DNA from: Haloplasmataceae bacterium
GTDB lineage: Bacteria > Bacillota_I > Bacilli_A > Haloplasmatales > Haloplasmataceae
NCBI GenBank assembly: GCA_029240795.1
Contig: JARDZP010000003.1
Span: forward strand, 32,653 to 96,652
Direction: 5' to 3'
DNA length: 64,000 bases
The position numbers and the translations under genes were made by a program. Positions 34,148 to 43,289 of the stretch are shown in pieces. Numbering within the stretch: position 1 is the first letter of the stretch; the number at the start of each line of letters is the position of its first letter. The notes below the pieces were generated by a model. The model was not told the DNA's origin. It worked only from the letters and a program-made list of their open reading frames with translations, and did no database searches.

Positions 34148-35207
34148 GTTTTCTACCTTCAAAACTAAATTTAATGACTTAAGATGGCGTATGAGAAATT
34201 ATAAAAATGATGTGAAGTCATTGATCACTAATTTTTTTGATAAGATTTATATTGGAAGAATTTTTAAATTAAATTTTTTTAAGGGTATGTTGTATTTATC
34301 TCCCGCGTTAATTTTAATTTTAATCTTTACATTGTACCCAATTATAAACTCATTATTAATGGCGTTTTATGAAAATTATACTCCTGTAGATGGAATGATT
34401 GATGGCTTTACATTAGATAATTTTAAGTCAGTATTAAAACCTGGTTTTTTAGTAGCTATTAAAAATACTGCATTAATCGTATTTGTGTCGGTTCCAATAT
34501 CGGTTATTATTTCTCTGTTTATTTCAGTAATGTTAAACTCAGTCAAATTTTTAAAATCGTTTTTTCAAACAATATTCTTCTTACCTTATGTAACAAATAC
34601 AATAGCCATAGGGTTAGTTTTCTCACTTATGTTTGATTTTGATTATGGTTTAATAAATTCAATATTAGAGTTCGTTGGAAATACCTTCGTTGGAGATTTC
34701 TTTGATCTCTTTGGTGTTACAATTTCACCTTTACATTGGAAAGATTCACAAGCAACATATGCCACTGCTATGACAACCTTACTTATTTATACGATATGGG
34801 GTTCCTTAGCGTTTAAAATCATGGTTTTCACAGCAGGTTTGCAAAACATTGATAAGCAATATTATGATGCAGCAAAAGTGGACGGTACTTCAAAATGGCG
34901 AATTTTCACAAAAATAACAGTTCCGTTGTTATCGCCTATGATTGCTTATATTACAATAACATCTTTTATTGGTGCATTTAAATCTTATACTACTGTTGTA
35001 GCGCTTTTTGGTGAAACAGGAAGAACAGCTGGCAGTGTAGATTTAAGAACTATTGTATTTTACATTTATGGCTATATTATGAACGGTAATGCCTTAAATC
35101 CAGGAGAATTATCACGAGGTGCAGCAGCATCCCTAATGTTGTTTGGAATAATTCTCGTCTTTACAGTTATTCAGATGTATGTTAACAAAAAAAGAGTACA
35201 TTATTAG
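34140..35207 (+). CDS. ABC permease, MalF type
   Basis: This 355-residue CUT1 permease has a long, basic cytoplasmic N-terminus of about 55 residues, then about six helices. The EAA loop is seen in YDAAKVDGTSKWRIFTKITVPLLSPM. It overlaps the ATPase gene by 8 bases and is followed 9 bases later by the partner permease. Confidence 0.93.
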   Translation: MNKFSTFKTKFNDLRWRMRNYKNDVKSLITNFFDKIYIGRIFKLNFFKGMLYLSPALILILIFTLYPIINSLLMAFYENYTPVDGMIDGFTLDNFKSVLKPGFLVAIKNTALIVFVSVPISVIISLFISVMLNSVKFLKSFFQTIFFLPYVTNTIAIGLVFSLMFDFDYGLINSILEFVGNTFVGDFFDLFGVTISPLHWKDSQATYATAMTTLLIYTIWGSLAFKIMVFTAGLQNIDKQYYDAAKVDGTSKWRIFTKITVPLLSPMIAYITITSFIGAFKSYTTVVALFGETGRTAGSVDLRTIVFYIYGYIMNGNALNPGELSRGAAASLMLFGIILVFTVIQMYVNKKRVHY

Positions 35208-35216
35208 AGGTGCGAA

Positions 35217-36509
35217 ATGAAAAATAAATTAACTATATACTCAATAATTACAATATTCTCTGAATTAGTTTGGATAATTGGCAGTTTACTGACATTCTAT
35301 TATTTTTATAGATTATTAGATGTTCCTGAAGAAGATCAAATCTTTGATGTCATTAGAAGTTATGACTTTTTAGGTTTTAAAAATGTACCAGAAACTACAC
35401 TTAATATAATAATGAGTACATGTGTCTTGATTTTATTAATCTCTACACCTTTACTCGTTATGAATTATAAAAATCATCACACGCTTAAAAACGAGACTTA
35501 TGAAAGAGAAACTGGTATCTATCTAATAATTGCTGGTATTCTGTCAATCTTTTCATTAAATATATTTGCAACGGTCGTGTGTATTCTAACTGGAATAACA
35601 ATAATGATCAAAAAACCAAGAGTGAAAATAAAATTTGTTGAAACAGAATTTGAAAAAAAGGATATAAAAATTAAGAGTTTTGTTAATACATTGCTATTAT
35701 TCTTTTTCCTTTCAATTGTGGCAATCATTGTTATTGTTCCGTTCTATTGGATGATCTTGACGTCATTAATGTCAAAGTCAAATTTTTCAGATTATACTGA
35801 TATGAATCTGTATTTACCATTTAGTGATATGTATTGGATAAATTTCAAAGAAGCATTGACTAAAGCAGACTTTGGTTTATATATAAAAAATACGCTTATT
35901 GTAGCTTTTACCACCACAATTGGTACTGTATTTACTACTATTCTTGCAGCGTTCGCCTTTTCTAGATTGGAATTTAAGGGGAGAGAAATGATCTTTACAA
36001 CCCTTTTAATGACCATGATGGTGCCTGGCGAATTGTATGTAATCACAAACTTTGTTACCATTTCGAACACATTTCATTGGTATAACACTTTTGAAGCCTT
36101 AATTGTACCATTTATTACGGATGTGTTTTATATATTCTTCTTAAGACAAACATTTAAACAGATTCCCGATAGTTTATATAAGGCAGCAAAAGTTGACGGC
36201 TGTAGTGATTTGAAATTCTTAATGAGAGTAATGATTCCAATCGCGATGCCAACATTAATAACTATTACAATCTTAAATGCTTTAGGTACATGGAATGCCT
36301 ATGTATGGCCTAGATTAGTAACAGAATCTGATCATTATCTAGTATCTATTGCTTTAAGAACGAGTTTTACTAACTCTGCAACACAAATGACTGATTATAG
36401 ATTACAAATGGCTGCCGCTACTATTATTACAGTTCCAATCTTAATTGTTTTCTTGTTTGCGAGAAAATATATTATGCGTGGAGTTGGTAGAAGTGGCACA
36501 AAAGGTTAA
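35217..36509 (+). CDS. ABC permease, MalG type with extra N-terminal membrane domain
   Basis: At 430 residues this is much longer than usual MalG-like permeases (about 275-300). The last 280 residues are a normal CUT1 permease with EAA loop KAAKVDGCSDLKFLMRVMIPIAMP and the terminal RGVGRSGTKG. The first 145 or so residues add about four hydrophobic segments and a charged linker of unknown function. GAGGTG precedes the start. The extension resembles, in size and topology, the free small membrane proteins of the first transport operon. Confidence 0.9.
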   Translation: MKNKLTIYSIITIFSELVWIIGSLLTFYYFYRLLDVPEEDQIFDVIRSYDFLGFKNVPETTLNIIMSTCVLILLISTPLLVMNYKNHHTLKNETYERETGIYLIIAGILSIFSLNIFATVVCILTGITIMIKKPRVKIKFVETEFEKKDIKIKSFVNTLLLFFFLSIVAIIVIVPFYWMILTSLMSKSNFSDYTDMNLYLPFSDMYWINFKEALTKADFGLYIKNTLIVAFTTTIGTVFTTILAAFAFSRLEFKGREMIFTTLLMTMMVPGELYVITNFVTISNTFHWYNTFEALIVPFITDVFYIFFLRQTFKQIPDSLYKAAKVDGCSDLKFLMRVMIPIAMPTLITITILNALGTWNAYVWPRLVTESDHYLVSIALRTSFTNSATQMTDYRLQMAAATIITVPILIVFLFARKYIMRGVGRSGTKG

Positions 36510-36541
36510 TAAATAAAATTTATATAAAGGAGAGAGAAATA

Positions 36542-38347
36542 ATGAAGAAGTTTAATCTGGTTCTTACAATCTTTATTATGAGTATTGCTTTGGTCGGTTG
36601 CGTTAAAACAAGAAATCAAGCGCCGGTTATTCAAGGTGCTGTAACCAATCCAGAAATCGTTGTCGGTGAAGACTATAATCCACTTGATGGTGTTGTCGCT
36701 ACTGATGATAAAGATGGAACACTTACAGTTTCAGTAGTAGGTACCTATAATGTAAATTCAGTAGGTACATATAATTTCAAGTTAGAAGCTACTGATTCAG
36801 AAGGATTAAAAGCTGAAGTTCCAGTTGTCCTAACAGTTACTGACCCTACATCAACAAATAAAGCACCACAATTACTTGGTGTAGTAGAAAATCAAACATT
36901 CTTTATTGGCAGTGAAACAACATATGATCCAAAAGCAAACGTATCAGCTACTGACGCTGAAGATGGAAACATTACGGCTAATATCGTTGTTGAAGGTCCT
37001 TATTCCTTAATTACAGAAGGTGCTTATATCTTAACAATAAAAGTTACTGATAGTGATAATGCAACAGCTACTAAAACTGTCATCTTAACTGTAAAACAAT
37101 CTACAATACCTCAATTAAGTACAGTGGATCCAATTGAAGTAACATTCTGGCATGCATTTGGTGACGATAAAGAAACACTTCTTCAAGGTTATGCTGATGA
37201 ATTTAAATTATTATATCCTAATATAACAATTACTTTAGCAAGTCAAGGTGGATATGAAGATTTAAGAAGCAAAGTAACTTCTGCAATAGTTGCTGGAACA
37301 GAACCTACAATGTTAATTGGTTATCCAGACCACGTTGCAAGTTATCTTTCTGCAAATGCTGTAGAACCACTAGATCAATATGTAACACATAGTCAATATG
37401 GTATTGAAATAGCTGACTTTGTAGAATCTTATATCAAAGAAAATAAATCATTCGATGATGATGGTACATTATATGGATTACCATTTAATAAATCAACCGA
37501 AATCTTAATATACAATAAAACATACTTCACAGCAAATAATTTACTAGTACCTGAAACTTGGGATGATGTAAAAACAGTTTCACAAGAAATTAAAGCAAAA
37601 GAAACTGATAGCAAAGTGTACGGATTCTCATACGATTCAGCTGCTAATATGTTTATCACAATGACAAAACAATGGGGTGGACAATATACTGGACTAGATG
37701 AATTTGGTGAAGGAGAACTCCTATTTGATAATGTTAAAACAAGAGAAATGTTAACATATTTTAAACAATTAGCAGATCAAAATCTTTCTACATTACCACA
37801 AACTTGGGAACAAGATTATGCCAGTGAACCATTTAAAATTAAACAAGTATACATGACTGTTGGTTCAACAGCAGGTGTTACTTATAATATTCCTACGGAT
37901 AATTCGTTTGAAATTGGTGTAGCACCAATACCACAAAAAGATGTTAATAATAAATCAGTTATTCAACAAGGTACAAACATCTCAATTATGAAATCATCAG
38001 ATGCACAAGAAAAATTAGCTGCTTGGTTATTTACAAAATATTTAACAAGTGTAGAAGTTACGACTAATTGGGCAATCAATACAGGTTATTTACCAGTAAG
38101 AGAAAGTGCATTTTCTTCAACAGAATATCAAGCATTCTTAAATTATACTGGTACTAATCCTAAGTCGAAAGCTATTTCATTAGCAGCAAATGCAGCTTAT
38201 CAACAAAAAGATTACATGTTTGTTGATCAACCATTCATTGGTTCATCAAAGGTTCGTGTAGAAGTAGAACAATTAATTAATTCAGTTCTTGTTGGAAATG
38301 TAAATATTGACGAAGCAATTCAAAAAGCAATAGATGAAATTGAGTGA
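36542..38347 (+). CDS. solute-binding lipoprotein with two N-terminal Ig-like domains
   Basis: This is a 601-residue lipoprotein (Cys20 in LVGC). Residues 27-100 and 108-186 are two Ig-like repeats of DUF5011 type (APVIQGAVTNPEIVVGEDYN and APQLLGVVENQTFFIGSETT). From about 199 a family 1 solute-binding domain follows (EVTFWHAFGDDKETL). The Ig domains could hold the binding domain away from the membrane or contact partner lipoproteins. AGGAGAG precedes the start. Downstream nuclease genes suggest nucleoside, deoxyribose or similar ligand, but a true sugar cannot be excluded. Confidence 0.9.
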   Translation: MKKFNLVLTIFIMSIALVGCVKTRNQAPVIQGAVTNPEIVVGEDYNPLDGVVATDDKDGTLTVSVVGTYNVNSVGTYNFKLEATDSEGLKAEVPVVLTVTDPTSTNKAPQLLGVVENQTFFIGSETTYDPKANVSATDAEDGNITANIVVEGPYSLITEGAYILTIKVTDSDNATATKTVILTVKQSTIPQLSTVDPIEVTFWHAFGDDKETLLQGYADEFKLLYPNITITLASQGGYEDLRSKVTSAIVAGTEPTMLIGYPDHVASYLSANAVEPLDQYVTHSQYGIEIADFVESYIKENKSFDDDGTLYGLPFNKSTEILIYNKTYFTANNLLVPETWDDVKTVSQEIKAKETDSKVYGFSYDSAANMFITMTKQWGGQYTGLDEFGEGELLFDNVKTREMLTYFKQLADQNLSTLPQTWEQDYASEPFKIKQVYMTVGSTAGVTYNIPTDNSFEIGVAPIPQKDVNNKSVIQQGTNISIMKSSDAQEKLAAWLFTKYLTSVEVTTNWAINTGYLPVRESAFSSTEYQAFLNYTGTNPKSKAISLAANAAYQQKDYMFVDQPFIGSSKVRVEVEQLINSVLVGNVNIDEAIQKAIDEIE

Positions 38348-38355
38348 TTGGATTT

Positions 38356-39408
38356 ATGAATTTTAGTTTTAAACAATTATTATTAATATTTTCATTACTT
38401 ATAACAAGCATTATATTAACTGCCTGCAATGGTAATAAAAATAAACAACAAGGATATGAATTACCAGATTTAACTGGTAAAACAAAAGTGGAATATAAAC
38501 AATTTCTAAACTCACCCTTAATAACAATTGTAGAAAAAACAGAAAATCATAATACCATTCCTGTTGATCAATTTATCAGATATGGCGATAATTTAGTTGC
38601 AGGTAACCTAGTTATACCTGGAAAAATGGTATATGTCTATTTTTCGGATGGACCAAAAGTTCCTGTTGTTAACGATACTGAAGCTCCACAAATTATTGGT
38701 GCTGATGATGTTGAGATTCCATTTAGTTCAGAATTTGATCCTCTAGCAGGTATAACAATAATTGATAATGTTGATTCAAACTTATCAGATCGATTAATTG
38801 TCTCGGGGATAGTTGATACTTATGAATTTGATGAACAAACAATTATCTATTCAATAATGGACAAATCAGGAAACTTATCACAAGTTACTAGAAAGATAAC
38901 AATCATTCCATCTGAAATAGATACAAGGTACACAGATGAATTAACATTAGATGCATCTTACGAAGGCAAAAGTTTTATTAATGATGGTATTGGAATTGTT
39001 ACATTTGTTAGCAAGACTGATGGCGATACAGCAAAATTTAGAGATATAAAAACTGGTGAAACATTTGCACTTCGCTTTTTAGGTATTGATACACCAGAAT
39101 CGACACCAATGGGTGGATTTGATCCTTGGGGTGATGAAGCTAGTGAATTTACAACAGAAAAATTAGAAAACGCCAATTTAATAGTACTTGAAGGTGAAGG
39201 ACTCCGTTTTGAGGGGTATGGAAGATATCTAGGTTGGGTATGGATTGATGGAAGACTACTCAATTTAGAAATAGTAGAGTATGCTTATTCAACTGCAAAA
39301 GGTTCTAGCGATTCAAAATATTTTGAGATTTTTCTTGAAGCTGAAAGAAAAGCTTCAGGTACAAAGAAAAGAATTTGGGGAGAATTAGACCCAGACTATA
39401 ATTATTAA
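38356..39408 (+). CDS. staphylococcal-nuclease-like lipoprotein 1
   Basis: The product is a 350-residue lipoprotein (Cys24 in ILTAC). In order it has a PASTA-like repeat (LPDLTGKTKVEYKQF ... FIRYGDNLVAG), a DUF5011-like Ig repeat (APQIIGADDVEIPFSSEFDP) and a C-terminal SNase domain. The nuclease residues are in place: KTDGDTAKF (Asp), LRFLGIDTPES (Arg35 and Glu43 equivalents) and YGRYLGWVW (Arg87 equivalent). It should cut DNA or RNA outside the membrane. A GTG at 38344 overlaps the previous stop; the ATG at 38356 is chosen for its standard signal peptide. Confidence 0.9.
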   Translation: MNFSFKQLLLIFSLLITSIILTACNGNKNKQQGYELPDLTGKTKVEYKQFLNSPLITIVEKTENHNTIPVDQFIRYGDNLVAGNLVIPGKMVYVYFSDGPKVPVVNDTEAPQIIGADDVEIPFSSEFDPLAGITIIDNVDSNLSDRLIVSGIVDTYEFDEQTIIYSIMDKSGNLSQVTRKITIIPSEIDTRYTDELTLDASYEGKSFINDGIGIVTFVSKTDGDTAKFRDIKTGETFALRFLGIDTPESTPMGGFDPWGDEASEFTTEKLENANLIVLEGEGLRFEGYGRYLGWVWIDGRLLNLEIVEYAYSTAKGSSDSKYFEIFLEAERKASGTKKRIWGELDPDYNY

Positions 39409-39498
39409 TATATTAAAAGATCCCCTCAAAATATTCACTTATATTTAGGAGGATCAATAAAATATAAACGTCCAATTATATCGAAAAGGAGATAAGAT

Positions 39499-42400
39499 AT
39501 GACGAAGAAAATTTTAGGTTTGTTTTTGACTATTGCCTTATTATTTGTAGTAAGTGCGTGTGGTACAAACAAAGTTCAAGAATTGTTGGATACAGCTAAA
39601 GAAGAATTAGCTATTGTATATTCAAGTGGAGATAGTAATACATCAGTTACTAAAAAAGTAACACTTATCACAACTGGTAAGAATAGTGTAGTTATTACTT
39701 GGTCTTCAAGTGATACCAGTGTAATTACTAATGATGGTTCTGTTATACGTCCAGTTAATGGTAGTGGTGATAAAGAAGTAACTTTAACGGCTACATTAAT
39801 GCTTGAAGAATTAACAGCAACTAAAACATTTACTTTAACAGTAAAAGAATTAGCAAAAACGGATAGTGAAAAGTTAAATGAAGCTAAAACAAGTTTAGCT
39901 ATAATATTTGCTACTGATGAAAACAAAGATTCTGTTAAAAGTAATATCACATTACCAACAACTGAGGGTAATGCTGCAGTAGTTTGGAGTTCATCAATAC
40001 TTGAAACTGTTTCAGCTACTGGTGTTGTTACTAGACCAGGTTTTGGTGCTGGTGATGCTACAGTTGTATTAACTGCAACTTTAACAGTTGGTAGTGAAAC
40101 TACTATAAAACAATTTGTATTAAAAGTGCTTGCACTTGAAACAATGTTGGATTCAGATGCAGTAGCAGAAACTAAAGGTAAAATTATTATTTTGAGTGGT
40201 AATACTGAGACGTTTGCTGACTTTGAATTACCAACTGCAGGTTCAACTGGAACTACAATTGCTTGGGTATCATCAAATTCTGATTTAATCCAAATAACTG
40301 AAGAAGTTATGGGAAATGGAATTAAAGCAGTAGTTACTCGTCCAGCAAGTGGTGAAGGTGATGAAGTTGTTACATTAACAGCAACAATTACAAAAGGTAC
40401 AGTAACAGACACAAGAACATTTGAAGTAACAGTTCTTGAAGCAGAACCACTACTTGGTGGAACTGTTGCAGATGTTCTAGCATTACCTAAAGAAACTAAA
40501 ATAGTATTAAATAATGTTGTTGTCTTTGGGGTAACTAATGAGGGTTATTATGTATACGATGGAACAGGATTTATGTTTATCTTTACTTCTAGTCAACCAG
40601 TAAATGTTATAGTTGGAGATAAAATCAGTGTTAAAGGAAATTATACATTATACTATACACAACCTGAAATTGAAGCTCCTTATGATTATACTGTTATCAG
40701 TAGTGGAAATCCATTACCTCAACCAGAAGTAAAAACAGTTGCAAATATTATTAATGCTGATGCAAATGTTAAAACACTTTATTCTGCATATTTAACAGTT
40801 GAAGGTACAGTGTTAGTTGAAGGTACACGTGAAGATGTGTTTATTCAAGATGATGCTGGTAATAAAATTGATATCAACTATAAATCTCAGGCTAGCGTAT
40901 TAAAAGCTTTTGTTGGTAAAAAAGTAAGTGTTGATCTTGCAGTTCATACTAAGAGATCAGATACAGGATTATGGCGCTTATCATTCTTTGGTACAGCAGC
41001 AGATGTTCAAGAAATAGTTTTAACAGATGCTGAAAAAGTAGAAGCAGCTAAGTCATTTGCTAATTTACCTATTGAAACAGATGGTAATTTATCATTACCT
41101 ACTGTTACTGTAAGTGGAGTTAATATTTTATGGACTTCAAGTCATCCAGACATTATTGCTACTGACGGAACTGTAGTTTTACCACTAGCAGAAACTGATG
41201 TTACATTAACAGCAACATTTAGTTTAAATGATGCAACAGCTACAAGAACATTTACTGTTAAAGTATTAACTACTGTAATACCAGGTTTTACTGTAGCACA
41301 AGCTTTAGATGTAGTTGACGGGACAGAAGTAAAAGTTGAAGCTATAGTTGTAGCTAATAGTGGTTATGGTTATGTTGTATATAGTGGTGGAGAATTCGGA
41401 TTTGTTTATACAAATGCAGTAGGAACCGCAGTAGTTGGTGATAATATTGTTTTCACCGCTAAAATGGGGTCATTTAATGGTTTAAGACAATTACAAAATC
41501 CTAAAGTTATCCAAACAAAATCAAGTGGTAATACTTTACCAGAATTTCCAGTTGGAACTATTACAGAACTTATGACAAGAGTAAAAACTGCTGCTACCGT
41601 TACAGCAACTGTAACAGTTGAAGGAAGCGGAAGCTTTGTTAATGTATTCTTAACAGATGATTTAGGAAATAAAGTACAAGTATATTATAAATCTACACCA
41701 ACATATGAGACAACTGCTGGTTTAGTACTTAAAAATTATGAAGGATTGACTGTTACTTTACCAGTTATAATGTATCAAGATGGTAAAGATGGAAAACCAG
41801 GAACAGTATTATTTGTTGGTACAGATTCAGGTATCGAATATGTAAGTGGCACACGTCCACTAAAAACAATAATAAATGCTAATGATGCACCTGACGGAGC
41901 TATGTTAAGAGTAGAAGGTTTAGTCATTGCTAATAGTAATTATGGATACATCATATACGGTGATGGTGAATATGGATTTGTTTATACAAATGCTGTAGGA
42001 ACTGCAACAGTAGGTGATTTATTAGTTTTGGAAGTAACAATTGGATCATATAAAAATTTAAAACAACTAACAAATCCAACAATTGTTGAAACTACTTCAA
42101 TAGGTAATACATTACCGGTTTTACCAGTTGCATCAATTGAAGAATTAACTACAAGAGTTAAAACAGGAGCTTTAGTAACAGTTACTGTTTCAATAGAAGG
42201 TACAAATAATAATGTATTCTTAACAGATTATTATGGAAAGAAAGTACAAGTTTACTATAAATCAACTCCAGATTATCTAACAACTGCTGGAGCTGTGTTA
42301 AAAGCACATGTTGGAAAAACTATTACATTACCAGTATTTATGTATCAAGATGGTTTAGTATTATTCGTTGGTACAGATAATGACATTACAGTTGTTACTG

Positions 42401-43185
42401 ATGCAGAGAAATTTGCTTTAGTAAAAGAAAAATTAACATTATCTGATGAAACAATAGAAAACTTAATTTTACCTACTACAGTTTTTGGGGTAACAGTTAC
42501 TTGGGCAACTGATAATGCAGCAGTTCTTTCTGAAGCTGGTGTAGTAGTAAGACCAGTAATTGGCCAACCAGATGTAACAGTTAACTTAACAGCAACATTA
42601 ACTTCAGGTACATTAACTGAAACTAAAACATTTGTAGTAGTTGTAAAAGCAGAAGTTGAAGAAGGAGCATTTACAGATCTTATAATTTCTCAATATGCTG
42701 AAGGTAGTTCATTTAATAAGGCAATAGAATTATATAATGGAACTTCAGCAACAGTGAATTTATCAGAATACACATTAGAGTATTACTCAAATGGTGTATC
42801 AACTCCAACAAAAGTGCTAAGTTTATCAGGTACTATAAATGCAGGTGAAACCTATTTAATGGTAAATGCTCAAGCAAACGCTGAGTACCTTGGACTTGCT
42901 GATTTTATTGATGATCTTATTGATAGCAAAATTAATCATAACGGAGATGATGTTTATCTATTAAAACATAATGGTACAACAATAGATTCGTTTGGTAAAT
43001 TAGGGGAAGATCCAGGAGCTGCATGGGTTAGCGGAACAGTATCTACTTTAGATATGAATTTAGTTAGAAAACCAAACATTACTAGTGGGGATATCATTGT
43101 TGATGATGTATTTGACCCAAGTGTTGAATGGATCCCATTTCCTAAAGATAGTTCTACTGATTTCGGAACTCATACAATCAATTAA
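39499..43185 (+). CDS. 1228-residue lipoprotein: Ig-like, OB-fold and LTD domains
   Basis: Large surface lipoprotein (Cys21 in VVSAC). Three atrophied bacterial Ig repeats (about 28-317, ITWSSSD and TRP-x-x-G motifs) precede an OB-fold module (about 318-504), an Ig repeat (505-592), two closely related OB modules (593-784, 785-964), an Ig repeat (965-1052) and a C-terminal lamin-tail domain (1053-1228, LIISQYAEGSSFNKAIELYN). OB and LTD domains accompany the catalytic domain in large secreted nucleases (YhcR, ExeM type), but no nuclease catalytic motif is seen here. It probably binds nucleic acid for the flanking nucleases. AAGGAG precedes the start. Confidence 0.85.
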   Translation: MTKKILGLFLTIALLFVVSACGTNKVQELLDTAKEELAIVYSSGDSNTSVTKKVTLITTGKNSVVITWSSSDTSVITNDGSVIRPVNGSGDKEVTLTATLMLEELTATKTFTLTVKELAKTDSEKLNEAKTSLAIIFATDENKDSVKSNITLPTTEGNAAVVWSSSILETVSATGVVTRPGFGAGDATVVLTATLTVGSETTIKQFVLKVLALETMLDSDAVAETKGKIIILSGNTETFADFELPTAGSTGTTIAWVSSNSDLIQITEEVMGNGIKAVVTRPASGEGDEVVTLTATITKGTVTDTRTFEVTVLEAEPLLGGTVADVLALPKETKIVLNNVVVFGVTNEGYYVYDGTGFMFIFTSSQPVNVIVGDKISVKGNYTLYYTQPEIEAPYDYTVISSGNPLPQPEVKTVANIINADANVKTLYSAYLTVEGTVLVEGTREDVFIQDDAGNKIDINYKSQASVLKAFVGKKVSVDLAVHTKRSDTGLWRLSFFGTAADVQEIVLTDAEKVEAAKSFANLPIETDGNLSLPTVTVSGVNILWTSSHPDIIATDGTVVLPLAETDVTLTATFSLNDATATRTFTVKVLTTVIPGFTVAQALDVVDGTEVKVEAIVVANSGYGYVVYSGGEFGFVYTNAVGTAVVGDNIVFTAKMGSFNGLRQLQNPKVIQTKSSGNTLPEFPVGTITELMTRVKTAATVTATVTVEGSGSFVNVFLTDDLGNKVQVYYKSTPTYETTAGLVLKNYEGLTVTLPVIMYQDGKDGKPGTVLFVGTDSGIEYVSGTRPLKTIINANDAPDGAMLRVEGLVIANSNYGYIIYGDGEYGFVYTNAVGTATVGDLLVLEVTIGSYKNLKQLTNPTIVETTSIGNTLPVLPVASIEELTTRVKTGALVTVTVSIEGTNNNVFLTDYYGKKVQVYYKSTPDYLTTAGAVLKAHVGKTITLPVFMYQDGLVLFVGTDNDITVVTDAEKFALVKEKLTLSDETIENLILPTTVFGVTVTWATDNAAVLSEAGVVVRPVIGQPDVTVNLTATLTSGTLTETKTFVVVVKAEVEEGAFTDLIISQYAEGSSFNKAIELYNGTSATVNLSEYTLEYYSNGVSTPTKVLSLSGTINAGETYLMVNAQANAEYLGLADFIDDLIDSKINHNGDDVYLLKHNGTTIDSFGKLGEDPGAAWVSGTVSTLDMNLVRKPNITSGDIIVDDVFDPSVEWIPFPKDSSTDFGTHTIN
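41275..42390 (+). repeat. tandem internal duplication encoding two OB-fold modules
   Basis: Two units of about 540-580 bases (near 41275-41850 and 41851-42390) encode nearly parallel sequences: VVANSGYGYVVYSGGEFGFV versus VIANSNYGYIIYGDGEYGFV, both with YTNAVGTA next, and VQVYYKSTP in each. This indicates recent duplication inside the gene. Confidence 0.8.
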
Positions 43186-43205
43186 AAATTTTGATTATTG
43201 TTTGC

Positions 43206-43230
43206 GAAGCCTCTTCGGAGGCTTCTTTTT
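43206..43230 (+). terminator. UUCG-loop intrinsic terminator
   Basis: GAAGCCTC, TTCG loop, GAGGCTTC, then five T. A textbook strong terminator that closes the transporter/nuclease operon after the large lipoprotein gene. Confidence 0.93.
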
Positions 43231-43265
43231 AAACTATATAATTTTAATTAATTATGTAGTTTAAA
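43228..43265 (+). promoter_or_regulatory. inverted repeat before second nuclease gene
   Basis: TTTAAACTATATAATT (43228-43243) and AATTATGTAGTTTAAA (43250-43265) pair apart from one A/G mismatch. It lies between the terminator and the ribosome site (AAGAAGGGG) of the next gene. Possible operator or 5' hairpin. Confidence 0.4.
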
Positions 43266-43289
43266 AGGAAAAGTAAAGAAGGGGATATT

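Noticed and set aside
39576..40412. 278-codon open frame on the minus strand
   Set aside because: It lies wholly inside the 1228-residue lipoprotein gene, is Val/Ser-rich as expected from reverse reading of Thr/Ala/Val repeats, and has no domain or ribosome site.
41275..42390. Direct repeats considered as a mobile element or CRISPR-like array
   Set aside because: The repeated units are coding, in frame and about 550 bases long, encoding duplicated OB modules.
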